Below are positions 33,644 to 45,743 of a stretch of 57,470 nt of DNA, one piece after another. The stretch is from Streptomyces sp. Ru72 (GTDB lineage: Bacteria > Actinomycetota > Actinomycetes > Streptomycetales > Streptomycetaceae). A model generated the notes under the pieces. The model was not told where the DNA came from. It worked only from the letters and a program-made list of their open reading frames with translations, and made no database searches. The stretch's first letter is position 1; each line of letters starts with the position of its first letter. The position numbers and the translations under genes are program-made. The DNA lies in contig NZ_PQSR01000042.1 in the NCBI RefSeq assembly GCF_002920635.1, positions 1 through 57,470 on the forward strand, written 5' to 3'.

Positions 33644-35383
33644 GTGATCCAGGCGATCGGATTGACCAGCACCCCCCGCAAGGACTTTCCGCCCGCCGTC
33701 GACGACGTGTCCTTCGAGGCTCACGCGGGCCACGTCACCGCGCTTCTGGGAGCTTCGGGTGCGGGCAAGACGACGGCGCTCAGGCTCATGCTCGAACTTC
33801 AATCGGGCCGCGGCATCACCTACTTCCGGGGTCGCCCGCTGCACCGCATCGCCCACCCCGCCCGTGAAGTGGGTGTGCTGCTCGGCGACGTCCCCGGTCA
33901 TCCCGCGCGCACGGTCCGCGGACAACTGCGCATGCTCTGCGCGGCCGCGGGCGTGCCGGCCCGCCGCGCCGACGAGGTGCTCGACGTGGTGGGACTCGTC
34001 GGCCTGCGCGACGAGCGCCTGGGCAACCTCTCGCGCGGCATGGACCGCCGCCTGGGCCTGGCCTCTGCCCTGCTCGCCGACCCGCACACGCTCGTCCTCG
34101 ACGACCCCGCGGGCGGGCTCTCCGCCCGCGAGGGGCGCTGGCTGCACGGCGCTCTGCGCGCGCACGCCGCCGAGGGCGGCACCGTCCTGTTCACCACGGC
34201 CGACCCGAAGGAGGCGGCGCGCACCGCCGATCACGTCGTCACCCTCGGCCAGGGCCGTATCCTCGCCGACCAGCCTGTCGCCGACTTCGCCCGTACCCGG
34301 CTGCGGCCCCGCGTGGCCGTCCGCAGCCCGCACGCCGCCCGCCTCGGCGCCCTGCTCGCCAAGGAGGCCCGGGCCGCGCAGCGTTCGGTGGAGATCGTCC
34401 AGGAGGACGGCAACCGGCTGTCGGTGTACGGCAGTACGTGTGCCGACATCGGCGAGACCGCCTTCCGGCATGGGATCCTCGTTCACCAACTCGCCGACGA
34501 GGTCGGTGACATGGGGCCGACCGCCGGTGCGGAGTCCGCCCCGGCCCCGTCCGCCGCGACGCCCGAGCCGGGCGACCTGCCCCCACTGTCGCCACCCGTC
34601 GACGTCCGGTCCGTCCCGAACCCCCTGCGTCCCCTGCGCTACGAACTGCGCCGTGCCGCCGGGATCGGCACCGGCTACGCCACCGCGGCCGTCGTCCTCG
34701 TCACCTCGGTCCTGCTCTCCGTCCTCCTCGCCCGGGCCGGGCACACTCCGCAGCGCCGCCTGCTGGCCGCCTGGCCGCAACAGATCCCGCTGCCGCCCGC
34801 GGCGCTCGGCGCCGGACTGCTGGGCGCCCACGCCTTCGGCGACGAGTTCCGGCATCCCGCCCTGGCGACGGCCCGCGGGACCGTCCCCCGGCGTCTGGGA
34901 CTGCTCGCCGCCAAACTCCTCGTCGCCGGGGCCTCGGCGCTGGCGCTGGCCGCCCTCGCCGCCGTCTGCGACCTCGTGTCGCTCCGGCTCGTCTATGGGC
35001 GGGAGGTCGCCGAGGTGCCCGCCGACTGGCTTGCGCTCGCGGCGAGTTGGTGCGGGCTGGTCGCCGGATGCGCCTGGGCCGGTGTGCTGGCCGCCGGTCT
35101 CTTCCGGTCCACCACCGCGGGGCTAGCCGCCGTCCTCGCGGTGCCCGTCGTCGTCGTACCCCTGGTCGAGAAGGCGCTGGCGGGGCCGTCCGTGCGGACC
35201 GCGACGGACCTCGCCGAGCGGATGCCCGCCCTGATGCTGCTGCGGTGGCCCTTCGGCGGGGACAGATACCTGGCCGCGGCGGCGCGCATGATCGCCCAAC
35301 CCGTGGGCGGGGCACTGACCTTGTCCCTGTCCGCCCTGCTGTGCGCCTACCTGATCACAACGCTGCGCAGCAGAGTCCGGTGA
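33644..35383 (+). CDS. ABC transporter with ATPase and permease in one chain
   Basis: A 579-residue fusion. Residues 1-215 are an ABC ATPase with Walker A GASGAGKTT (K42), signature LSRGMDRRLGLAS and Walker B LVLDDPAGGLS. The residue after the Walker B Asp is D154 where a catalytic Glu is usual. A Pro/Ala-rich linker covers about 290-320. The permease half has six hydrophobic segments (AAVVLVTSVLLSVLLA to LTLSLSALLCAYLITTL). The N-to-C order ATPase-permease is uncommon for ABC-2 exporters. The start is GTG 33644. It lies just upstream of whiH, but a hydrophilic 160-base gap with the whiH promoter separates them. Confidence 0.85.
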   Translation: MIQAIGLTSTPRKDFPPAVDDVSFEAHAGHVTALLGASGAGKTTALRLMLELQSGRGITYFRGRPLHRIAHPAREVGVLLGDVPGHPARTVRGQLRMLCAAAGVPARRADEVLDVVGLVGLRDERLGNLSRGMDRRLGLASALLADPHTLVLDDPAGGLSAREGRWLHGALRAHAAEGGTVLFTTADPKEAARTADHVVTLGQGRILADQPVADFARTRLRPRVAVRSPHAARLGALLAKEARAAQRSVEIVQEDGNRLSVYGSTCADIGETAFRHGILVHQLADEVGDMGPTAGAESAPAPSAATPEPGDLPPLSPPVDVRSVPNPLRPLRYELRRAAGIGTGYATAAVVLVTSVLLSVLLARAGHTPQRRLLAAWPQQIPLPPAALGAGLLGAHAFGDEFRHPALATARGTVPRRLGLLAAKLLVAGASALALAALAAVCDLVSLRLVYGREVAEVPADWLALAASWCGLVAGCAWAGVLAAGLFRSTTAGLAAVLAVPVVVVPLVEKALAGPSVRTATDLAERMPALMLLRWPFGGDRYLAAAARMIAQPVGGALTLSLSALLCAYLITTLRSRVR

Positions 35384-35426
35384 CAACAGTCCGTGCCGAT
35401 CCGGTCCCCGCCTGTCACAACTCCCC

Positions 35427-35453
35427 TGAAAAGCGCCCATTTCTTTCCGATAA
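35427..35453 (+). promoter_or_regulatory. Candidate sigma-WhiG promoter of whiH
   Basis: TGAA, 15 bases, TCCGATAA. It resembles the WhiG-type consensus TAAA-N15/16-GCCGATAA with one mismatch in each element. whiH is known to depend on sigma WhiG in S. coelicolor. The -10 ends 92 bases before the GTG. Confidence 0.65.
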
Positions 35454-35471
35454 GGCGTCAATTGCGACGCC
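35454..35471. promoter_or_regulatory. Inverted repeat at the whiH transcription start
   Basis: GGCGTC-AATTGC-GACGCC immediately follows the -10, where a repressor would block initiation. WhiH is reported to repress its own gene, so this is a candidate WhiH operator. Confidence 0.55.
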
Positions 35472-35545
35472 GTGAGCGATCACCCTTTCGTGTGCTTTTC
35501 ACCAAAGACCTCAAGGGAGTTGGAGAGGGCGCCGACAAAGGATCC

Positions 35546-36433
35546 GTGAGTACCCTTGCGCACACCATGATGACCGCCGCCCGCTCAGCAGACTCCGGCC
35601 TGGCCGGACCGGGCGAACTCGACCGCTACCCCTACGCCGAGGCGCCCGCCGCCGACCGCGTCGGCGCCCCCTCGTGGGAGGGCGGGGAGCCGGAACTGGG
35701 GCGCGTCGGCCGGCGCGCCACGGGCAGCCGCGGACGCGGACTGCACGGCCAACTCGTCCAGCAACTGGGCCAGATGATCGTCTCCGGGGACCTGGGTGCC
35801 GACCGCCCGCTGGTGCCCGAGGAGATCGGGCAGCGTTTCGAGGTCTCCCGGACCGTCGTCCGTGAATCGCTGCGCGTCCTGGAGGCCAAGGGCCTGGTAA
35901 GCGCCCGCCCGAACGTCGGCACGCGCGTACGACCCGTCAGCGACTGGAACCTCCTGGACCCGGACATCATCGAGTGGCGTGCCTTCGGGCCGCAGCGCGA
36001 CGACCAGCGCCGCGAGCTGAGCGAGCTGCGCTGGACCATCGAGCCGCTGGCCGCGCGCCTTGCCGCCGGGCACGGGCGCGAGGAGGTGCAGCAGCGGCTC
36101 GGCGACATGGTCGAGATCATGGGCCACGCCATGGGGCAGGGCGACTCCCTGACCTTCTCGCGTGCCGACGCGGAGTTCCACTCGCTGCTCATCCAGGTCG
36201 CCGGCAACCGCATGCTGGAGCACCTCTCGGGGATCGTCTCGGCCGCGCTCCAGGTCTCCGGCGGCCCGGTCACCGGCTGCGACCGCCCGAACGACACGGC
36301 CCTGTCGCAGCACGCCCGCATCGTCGACGCGCTCGCCGCGGGTGACGGCGCGGCGGCCGAGGGCGCCATGCGGCAACTGCTCACCGTCCACCCCGAGGTG
36401 GAGCGCGTGGTGCCCGCGCCCCGCGAGCACTGA
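35546..36433 (+). CDS. whiH: Sporulation regulator WhiH (GntR family, FadR type)
   Basis: Developmental transcription factor needed for regular sporulation septation in aerial hyphae (known for S. coelicolor). The 295-residue length matches what I recall for WhiH. The N-terminal 60 residues are low in complexity. The winged helix lies near residues 68-130 (LVPEEIGQRFEVSRTVVRESLRVLEAKGLVSARPNVGTRV). The FadR-type C-terminal domain (ELSELRWTIEPLAARLAA; DAEFHSLLIQVAGNRMLEHL) binds an unknown effector. The start GTG 35546 follows AAAGGA. It is followed by hrdB, as in relatives. A sigma-WhiG-like promoter and an inverted repeat lie upstream. Confidence 0.93.
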   Translation: MSTLAHTMMTAARSADSGLAGPGELDRYPYAEAPAADRVGAPSWEGGEPELGRVGRRATGSRGRGLHGQLVQQLGQMIVSGDLGADRPLVPEEIGQRFEVSRTVVRESLRVLEAKGLVSARPNVGTRVRPVSDWNLLDPDIIEWRAFGPQRDDQRRELSELRWTIEPLAARLAAGHGREEVQQRLGDMVEIMGHAMGQGDSLTFSRADAEFHSLLIQVAGNRMLEHLSGIVSAALQVSGGPVTGCDRPNDTALSQHARIVDALAAGDGAAAEGAMRQLLTVHPEVERVVPAPREH

Positions 36434-37038
36434 CGGCACACCGTCGGCGATGCGACCAGGGGGCGGATACCCGCATCGGGTGGCACCCGGACCGCGCGGC
36501 CGGTGCCCGCGGAGCGCCGTACGCCAGCCGTCGGACTCCGTCGGATCCTCCGGGGACCCGGCGGAGCCCGACGGAGACCGGCGACCCGCCCCGAGCCGGG
36601 GTGAGGCGGCCGTCGGGGGGCCGGTGCCGGTCCTGGGTGACCCGGTCGCGACCGCGGCTCCCCGGAGCCGGCGACGGATTCCGGGTATCGAGTGCGGATT
36701 CCCTGTGTCAGACGCGGCTTCCGGGATACGCGATGGTGTGAAAGTGTCGACGGCCGAGCGTCGGCAGTGGCGTCGACCGATCACCTCTGCCCGTATCTGG
36801 ACGTTTTTGAGCGGTTACGGGGTGTGATCCGGGCCACGTAGATTGGGCGTAACGCTCTGCGGGGCTGCGCGATGACCTAAGAGGTGACAGCCGAGGAGGG
36901 AATACGGACGCCGTTCGCGGCGCTGTGCATCTTCCCGGCCCCCGCCCGCGCCGTCGGCCCATCTCCAAGCCGGCGGTCGGCTCCTGTCCGTTGTGGACGG
37001 GGCCGGAAGCCGTTTTCCAACGTTCCGAGAGGTTGTTC
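36434..37038. promoter_or_regulatory. whiH-hrdB intergenic region with the hrdB promoter
   Basis: 605 bases, no gene supported. It includes the whiH hairpin and a likely hrdB promoter near 36815-36844: TTACGG, 18 bases, TAGATT. The transcribed leader to GTG 37039 is long (about 190 bases). A GTG-initiated reading at 36884 runs into hrdB in another frame; it has no domain. Confidence 0.55.
36536..36576 (+). terminator. Nested hairpin downstream of whiH
   Basis: Outer arms CTCCGTCGG (36536-36544) and CCGACGGAG (36568-36576) enclose a smaller CTCCG/CGGAG pair, about 100 bases after the whiH stop. Confidence 0.55.
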
Positions 37039-38577
<1,539 letters not shown>

Positions 38578-38597
38578 CCCTCGGCCTTACGTCATCA

Positions 38598-38625
38598 GGG
38601 GCCGTCTCCTACGGGAGGCGGCCCC
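38598..38625 (+). terminator. hrdB terminator
   Basis: 12-bp stem GGGGCCGTCTCC with GGAGGCGGCCCC (one G-U pair) and loop TACG, followed by TTT; 20 bases after the stop. Confidence 0.9.
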
Positions 38626-38697
38626 TTTGCGTGTGCGGGATGCGGCCAGCTGGATCACTGTGGGTGTTCTACGACCATCCGACAGTGAGGAGAGCGC

Positions 38698-39516
38698 ATG
38701 CCTCGCCCCTACGTCCGATCCCTGGCACTGGCGGCCGCAGCAGCCCTGATACAGCTGACGGCACCCGCGCCGGCGACGGCAGACAGCGTTGTCATCGGAG
38801 GGTCTCCGGTCGACATCTCACAGAGCCCGTGGACGGTCGCCCTGTCCAGTCGTGACCGGTTCGGAGGCACCCGGGCGGGGCAGTTCTGCGGGGGCGTGGT
38901 GGTGGACCGCTCCACGGTCCTGACCGCCGCCCACTGTCTGAGTGCGACCGTTCTCGGAGGGCCGCCCGCGCGGGTGCGGGATCTGAAGGTGATCGCGGAC
39001 CGTACGGACCTCACGTCCAACCAGGGCAAGGAGATCCCCGTGGCCTCGACGTGGGTCAATCCGCAGTACAACAGCTACACGAACACCGGGGACTTCGGCG
39101 TGCTCACCCTCGCCTCCCCGCTGCCCGCCAGCTCCGTCATCCCCATGGCGCCCGCCGGGGATCCGGCCTATACGCCGGGCACGCCGGCGACGGTGTACGG
39201 CTGGGGGGATGTCACGGGGAATGCCACCTACACGAGCAGCCTGCGGGCCGCCAGCCTTCAGGTGCTGACGGATGCGACCTGTGAGCGGGCGTATCCCGGC
39301 GGTCTGGACGGGAGATACGTCGCGTCCTCCATGCTGTGCGCCGGGGCGCCCGAAGGCGGCCACGACGCCTGTCAGGGGGACAGTGGAGGGCCGCTGGTCG
39401 CCAATGGGCGTCTGATCGGCGTGGTGTCCTGGGGGAGCGGCTGTGGGCAGCCGGGGCGCCCCGGTGTCTACACGCGGGTCTCGGAGGCCGTCAAGGCGCT
39501 GGGGGGCGGCCACTGA
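38698..39516 (+). CDS. Secreted trypsin-like serine protease (S1 family)
   Basis: A 272-residue exported protease. A signal peptide (LALAAAAALIQLTAPAPATA) ends near residue 29, after which VVIGGSPVDISQSPWTV resembles an activated N-terminus. The catalytic triad is H79 (TAAHC), D132 (TGDFGVL) and S229 (CQGDSGGP). D223 six residues before the Ser marks a trypsin-like preference for Arg/Lys. Six Cys could form three disulfides. The ATG has GTGAGGAGAG just upstream. It sits between hrdB and parE without an evident functional link and faces a convergent gene. Confidence 0.93.
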   Translation: MPRPYVRSLALAAAAALIQLTAPAPATADSVVIGGSPVDISQSPWTVALSSRDRFGGTRAGQFCGGVVVDRSTVLTAAHCLSATVLGGPPARVRDLKVIADRTDLTSNQGKEIPVASTWVNPQYNSYTNTGDFGVLTLASPLPASSVIPMAPAGDPAYTPGTPATVYGWGDVTGNATYTSSLRAASLQVLTDATCERAYPGGLDGRYVASSMLCAGAPEGGHDACQGDSGGPLVANGRLIGVVSWGSGCGQPGRPGVYTRVSEAVKALGGGH

Positions 39517-39640
39517 GGGCGGCGCTGCCGGGCGCCGCCTCGCGCCGCGGGAAAGGGCACACCCGTGCGGGCTGTCGCCGGCACGGAGTGCGCGGTGGGT
39601 GTCCGGCACGAGGGCGCCGGCCCTGCGCGTCCTACGAGTA

Positions 39641-39674
39641 CGGGCGGCCACTCCCCGGATGGGGTGGCCGCCCG
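39641..39674. terminator. Bidirectional hairpin
   Basis: CGGGCGGCCA (39641-39650) pairs with TGGCCGCCCG (39665-39674), with an additional CCCC/GGGG inside. It lies between the protease and the DUF7455 gene. Confidence 0.75.
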
Positions 39675-39720
39675 TTCACCGGCGGCGCTGCCGGTGTCGG
39701 CTCGTCGTGAACGCGAAAGG

Positions 39721-39951
39721 TCAGCGTTCCTCTTCGGACGCGCTCGCGGGAACGGAGGTGAGCCGTTCCGTCTCGTCCTGTATCTCAGCGGCGATCTTCT
39801 TGAGTTCCGGCTCGAACTTGCGGCCGTGGTGGGCGCAGAAGAGCAGTTCTCCGCCGCTCAGGAGGACGACGCGCAGGTACGCCTGGGCGCCGCAACGGTC
39901 GCAGCGGTCAGCGGCCGTCAGCGGGCTCGCGTGGGTCAGAACAGTAGTCAC
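39721..39951 (-). CDS. DUF7455 small zinc-ribbon-like protein
   Basis: A 76-residue acidic protein, conserved next to hrdB/parE in Streptomyces as far as I recall. It has CDRCGAQAYLRVVL and LLFCAHHGRKFEPEL; two Cys plus Cys/His pairs could bind zinc. The second half is helical (LKKIAAEIQDETERL). No role is known. The GTG start 39951 follows AGAAGAGG on the minus strand. It is transcribed divergently from parE. Confidence 0.8.
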   Translation of the reverse strand: MTTVLTHASPLTAADRCDRCGAQAYLRVVLLSGGELLFCAHHGRKFEPELKKIAAEIQDETERLTSVPASASEEER

Positions 39952-40392
39952 GTCGCCTCTTCTCTAGCTCGACGAGCTGTCGTACCAGGGTCAACATCCA
40001 ACCAGGCCGAAAACGTTCCCGCTCGCGGCTTCCCCTCGAAAAAAATCTTTCCGAGCCGGCTGTCTGCTGCCGGTTGGCGGCGAATGTGCCGTATTACGTC
40101 TCTTGTGTCGTACGGGTTCGCGCTGTGTGTCGGTTGTCCGTCCTCCCGGCGGGTTGCCGGTTGTGGATGAGGACGTGCCCCGAGGCTAAATGGTTCATGC
40201 CTCGAAGGGAACGTGATATGTACTTCACCCCCACGAGGGATCGAACGTCCGTGCGACTCTGGATTACCCTGAGATGCCGACGAGGGTTGCGTTACAACGG
40301 CTCTACCAGGCCTCGGTACCCTCGGACCGGCGACCGAAGCCGGCCCTCACCCCAGGGGGTCCCATTCTGAAATTCAGCGAGGAGCGAACCGC
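39952..40392. promoter_or_regulatory. Divergent promoter region upstream of parE
   Basis: 441 bases without a gene. It holds a weak hairpin (CGAGGC 40181-40186 with GCCTCG 40199-40204) and an AT-richer stretch near 40187-40200. A thorough look for tRNA cloverleaf or riboswitch features found none. Confidence 0.45.
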
Positions 40393-42516
<2,124 letters not shown>

Positions 42517-42553
42517 GCGCTGGCGCGGCTGGGGCAGGGTGCACGGGGGTCGG

Positions 42554-42575
42554 GGGAGGCGCCTCGGCGCCTCCC
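42554..42575 (+). terminator. parE terminator, first hairpin
   Basis: GGGAGGCGCC and GGCGCCTCCC separated by 2 bases (an effective 9-bp stem), 38 bases past the parE stop. Confidence 0.8.
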
Positions 42576-42611
42576 GGCCGCATCCGCTTCCGGGCGGGCG
42601 CCCACCCCGGG

Positions 42612-42633
42612 CTCTCCACCCCTGGGTGGAGAG
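42612..42633 (+). terminator. parE terminator, second hairpin
   Basis: CTCTCCACC and GGTGGAGAG with a 4-base loop, a back-up terminator 36 bases downstream of the first. Confidence 0.8.
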
Positions 42634-42761
42634 CGGGCAGGCCCGAGGATCCACCCACGATCCACCCCGGCTCCGATCTGCCGCCCCGCAGGCTTCCGTA
42701 GCGTCGAAGGCGTCGACGGCACCCGCCGCGGCAACGCCCTTCCTCGCCCACGGAGGCCACG

Positions 42762-43286
42762 ATGTCCGGGCCCACAGACGCATTGCTGATCACCGCCGCA
42801 GTCGTCCTGATCCTCGTGCGTCAGTTCCGAGCGCGCCGTATCTCGGCCGACCGGCGCTGGTGGGTCATGCCTGCCGTCCTGGCCTTCCTGGCCGTGCGCG
42901 AGCCCGGCGCGCTGGACCCCCAGCACCACGCGGAGTCCGCCCTCCTCATCGCGGCCGAGCTGCTCATCGGGCTGGCCACGGGCGCCGGCTGGGCCTGGAC
43001 CACCCGTATATGGACCGAGCCGGACGGCACGGTCTGGGGCCGTGGCACCAAGGCCAGTGTCGCGGTGTGGATCGTCGGCGTGGCGCTGCGCGTCGGTCTC
43101 TTAGGCATCGGCGCGGTCCTCGGCGTCCACCAGGACAGCTCCGCCCTGTTCCTCGCCCTCGCCGCCACCCTGCTGGTGCGCAGCGGGATCCTGGTCCGGC
43201 GGTCGCGTTCCGTCTCCAGCGCTGACCTGCATGGCCCGGCGTACGGTGACCGCTTGCCCTCGCCCCCGAGGAAGGAGTCCGTGTGA
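42762..43286 (+). CDS. DUF1453 family membrane protein
   Basis: A 174-residue protein with four or five hydrophobic helices: ALLITAAVVLILV, WVMPAVLAFLAV, ALLIAAELLIGLATGAGWAW, AVWIVGVALRVGLLGIGAVLG and SALFLALAATLLV. A conserved-looking Arg-rich loop (RQFRARRISADRRWW) and a Trp-rich loop (WTTRIWTEPDGTVWGRGTKA) are on the inside and outside. No catalytic motif is seen. It starts at ATG 42762 behind CGGAGG. Its stop overlaps the histidine kinase GTG by four bases, so it may assist that kinase (inference). Confidence 0.8.
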   Translation: MSGPTDALLITAAVVLILVRQFRARRISADRRWWVMPAVLAFLAVREPGALDPQHHAESALLIAAELLIGLATGAGWAWTTRIWTEPDGTVWGRGTKASVAVWIVGVALRVGLLGIGAVLGVHQDSSALFLALAATLLVRSGILVRRSRSVSSADLHGPAYGDRLPSPPRKESV

Positions 43287-44434
43287 CGGAGTACGCGTGG
43301 ACACGTTGGCCCTCCCGAGAGGCCCTGTCCCGCGCCGGCGTCTCCGCCGCCCGGCGCGGGCTCGCCCGGATCGCACGGCTCGTCGCCCTTGGCATGCTCC
43401 TGTGGACGACGTTCACGGACGGCAGCCTGCGTTCGTGGGGCATCGTCGCCGCCGCGTTGGGGGTCCTGGTGTGCGCGGCAGGCGCGTGGGCCTTCTTCCG
43501 GACCACCTTCCACCACCGGCTGTTGTCCTCGCTCGCACTGCTCGTGGTGCTCATCGGGATGGGTGCGACGGCATACGCGGCGGACCTGCGCGTCCCCGCC
43601 ATGGTCCTGTGGTGCGGCTGTGCCATCGGTGCCCTGGAGCGGCTGCCCCTCGCGGCCGCCGCGCCCACCGCCGGCCTCGGCCTGGGGGCGTACGCGGCGG
43701 TCACCGACGACGCCTGGCTGACCACAGTGGTCACTGTCATCGGGATCGCGCTCGCCGGCTATGTCCTGCGCCTCGACGCCGAGGCGCGCGGCAACGCCCT
43801 GCGGCTGCTCGCCCAGGAGAGGGCCGCGCGGGCGGCCGAGGCGGAGTCGGCGGCCCTGGCGGAGCGCACGCGGATCGCCCGGGAGATCCACGATGTACTG
43901 GCGCACAGCCTCTCGGCGCAGCTGGTGCATCTGGAGGCGGCCCGGCTGCTGATCGAGGCCGGGGCCGAACGGGAGACGATCCTGGAGCGGGTCGTGGCGG
44001 CGCGAGGGATGGCCCGGGACGGGCTTGCCGAGACCCGGCAGGCACTCTCCGCGCTGCGCGGGGAGATGTCCCCGCTCGAGGACTTCCTCAGCGAGCTCGT
44101 CTCCGCGTCGGACGGTGCCGACATCACCTTCTCGGGTGAGCGTCGGCCGCTGCCGGCCGAGGCCTCCCAGGCCGTCCGCCGGGTCGCTCAGGAGGCCCTG
44201 ACCAACGTCCGCAAGCACGCACCGGGCGCCAAGGTGCGCCTACGGCTGGAGTACGCCGAGCACCAAGTCACGCTGGACGTCCGCGACTCGGGCGGTTCGC
44301 CGGGTGGGCTGGCCGGGTCGGGGGCCGGGTACGGTCTGCTGGGCATGCGGGAGCGTGCCGAGCTGCTGGGCGGCTCGCTGCAGGCAGGGCCCGGTGAGGA
44401 GGGGTTCGTGGTGACGTTGAAGGTGCCCGTATGA
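43283..44434 (+). CDS. NarL-type sensor histidine kinase (HisKA_3)
   Basis: A 383-residue membrane kinase. Four to five hydrophobic helices fill residues 25-165. The dimerisation helix carries the phospho-accepting H203 (AREIHDVLAHSLSAQLVHLEAARLL). The C-terminal ATPase domain has the N-box-like AQEALTNVRKHA and GAGYGLLGMRERAELLGG. No extracytoplasmic domain is visible, so it probably senses within or at the membrane. It overlaps the DUF1453 gene (GTGA) and the response regulator gene (ATGA), a tightly coupled operon. Confidence 0.93.
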   Translation: MTEYAWTRWPSREALSRAGVSAARRGLARIARLVALGMLLWTTFTDGSLRSWGIVAAALGVLVCAAGAWAFFRTTFHHRLLSSLALLVVLIGMGATAYAADLRVPAMVLWCGCAIGALERLPLAAAAPTAGLGLGAYAAVTDDAWLTTVVTVIGIALAGYVLRLDAEARGNALRLLAQERAARAAEAESAALAERTRIAREIHDVLAHSLSAQLVHLEAARLLIEAGAERETILERVVAARGMARDGLAETRQALSALRGEMSPLEDFLSELVSASDGADITFSGERRPLPAEASQAVRRVAQEALTNVRKHAPGAKVRLRLEYAEHQVTLDVRDSGGSPGGLAGSGAGYGLLGMRERAELLGGSLQAGPGEEGFVVTLKVPV

Positions 44435-45114
44435 CGGAGGAGGAGAGCGCGAAGCCCGCCCGGGTGGTGGTGGCGGACGATCAGACGGTGGTGCGCGAGG
44501 GCATCGTGATGCTGCTCGGTCTGCTGCCCGGGATCGAGGTCGTCGGCGCCGCGGGTGACGGTGAGGAGGCGGTCCGGCTCGTCGCCGAGCTCGCCCCGGA
44601 CGTGGTCCTGATGGACCTGCGCATGCCGCGCTGCGACGGCGTCGAGGCGACGCGGCGCATCCGCGCCGAGCACCCCGGAACCCAGGTCGTCGTGCTGACC
44701 ACCTTCGGGGACGACGAGTCGCTGTTTTCGGCCCTCAGAGCCGGGGCGCGGGGCTATCTCACCAAGGACGCGGGCGGGGACGAGATCGTACGGGCCGTGC
44801 GGAACGTGCTGTCCGGGGATGCCGGGCTGTCACCCAGCGTCCAGCGGCGCCTGCTGGAGCGGCTGGCGGAGCCGGAACCGGAACCGGTAGCGGCGCCCCG
44901 GACGCCGGACGGGCTCACCGCCAGGGAGACCGAGGTGCTCGTACTGATCGCCGAAGGGCTGAGCAACCAGGAGATCGCCCGCAGACTGCATGTGTCCACG
45001 GCGACCGTGAAGACCCACATCAACAATCTCTTCGCCAAGACGGGGCTCAAGGACCGTGCGCGGGCGGTGCGTTACGCGTATGCGACGGGGCTGGTCCGAC
45101 CCCCATCGCGGTGA
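44431..45114 (+). CDS. NarL/FixJ-family response regulator
   Basis: A 227-residue partner of the preceding kinase. The receiver domain has D62 as phosphorylation site (LMDLRMPRCDG) and the expected Lys and Thr (YLTKDAG; LTTFGDD). The C-terminal LuxR-type helix-turn-helix (LTARETEVLVLIAEGLSNQEIARRLHVSTATVKTHINNLFAKTG) lies near 160-215. It starts within the kinase stop (ATGA). DUF485/symporter genes follow after 68 bases and are plausible targets. Confidence 0.95.
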   Translation: MTEEESAKPARVVVADDQTVVREGIVMLLGLLPGIEVVGAAGDGEEAVRLVAELAPDVVLMDLRMPRCDGVEATRRIRAEHPGTQVVVLTTFGDDESLFSALRAGARGYLTKDAGGDEIVRAVRNVLSGDAGLSPSVQRRLLERLAEPEPEPVAAPRTPDGLTARETEVLVLIAEGLSNQEIARRLHVSTATVKTHINNLFAKTGLKDRARAVRYAYATGLVRPPSR

Positions 45115-45182
45115 GTCACCTGATGGGGTGAAGCGCGGGGAGAAGAAGGTCCGGGCTCTTCCCGCTCTGTCCATGCTTGGGC

Positions 45183-45743
45183 ATGAGGTCAAACCATGAT
45201 CGTTTCCACGGAGGCGGGGACGGTCCCGAGAGTTCGGTTGAGAAGTACCACGGCGGTGATCCGGCCTCGGCGGGCGCGGGAGCGGCCGGGCGAACCGAGT
45301 ACGACCCCTGGTACGACGCGCTCGCGTCCGGCTGGGGCGAGCTGGACGGGACGGGCACCCCCGCCCCGGTCGTGCCCTCCGCGCGCCGGGAGGACGAGGG
45401 TGCCGACCGCGTCGCCGACGTCTATCTGCAGGTGCAGCGCAGCGCGGCGTTCCGGGAGGTGCGCAGCCGGTACCGGAAATTCGTGGTTCCGGGGCTCGTT
45501 GTCTTCTTGACCTGGTACGTGGGCTATGTGGTGACCGCACAGGCGGCACCGGGGCTGATGGCGCGACCGGTGGCGGGAGCCGTGAACGTGGCGATGCTGG
45601 CGGGGCTCGGGCAGTTCCTGACGACGTTCCTGTTCACCTGGGCGTACGCACGGCACGCACGGTTGCGCAGAGACCGCGCCGCACTCGATCTGCGCTGGGA
45701 CACCCAGGAGTTGACACGGCCGCTCAGGGGTGGCGAGCGGTGA
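45183..45743 (+). CDS. DUF485 membrane protein, symporter partner
   Basis: A 186-residue protein. About 80 N-terminal residues are Gly/Ala/Asp-rich and soluble. The DUF485 domain follows with two hydrophobic helices (FVVPGLVVFLTWYVGYVV; VAGAVNVAMLAGLGQFLTTFLFTWAYA) and the short basic tail LRRDRAALD. DUF485 genes usually precede ActP/MctC symporter genes and are thought to assist them. ATG 45183 has no clear Shine-Dalgarno; a TTG at 45177 is possible too. The stop overlaps the symporter GTG (GTGA). Confidence 0.82.
   Translation: MRSNHDRFHGGGDGPESSVEKYHGGDPASAGAGAAGRTEYDPWYDALASGWGELDGTGTPAPVVPSARREDEGADRVADVYLQVQRSAAFREVRSRYRKFVVPGLVVFLTWYVGYVVTAQAAPGLMARPVAGAVNVAMLAGLGQFLTTFLFTWAYARHARLRRDRAALDLRWDTQELTRPLRGGER

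Noticed and set aside
39952..40392. tRNA or riboswitch upstream of parE
   Set aside because: No cloverleaf stems or conserved T-loop sequence could be placed; the hairpin at 40181-40204 is too weak.
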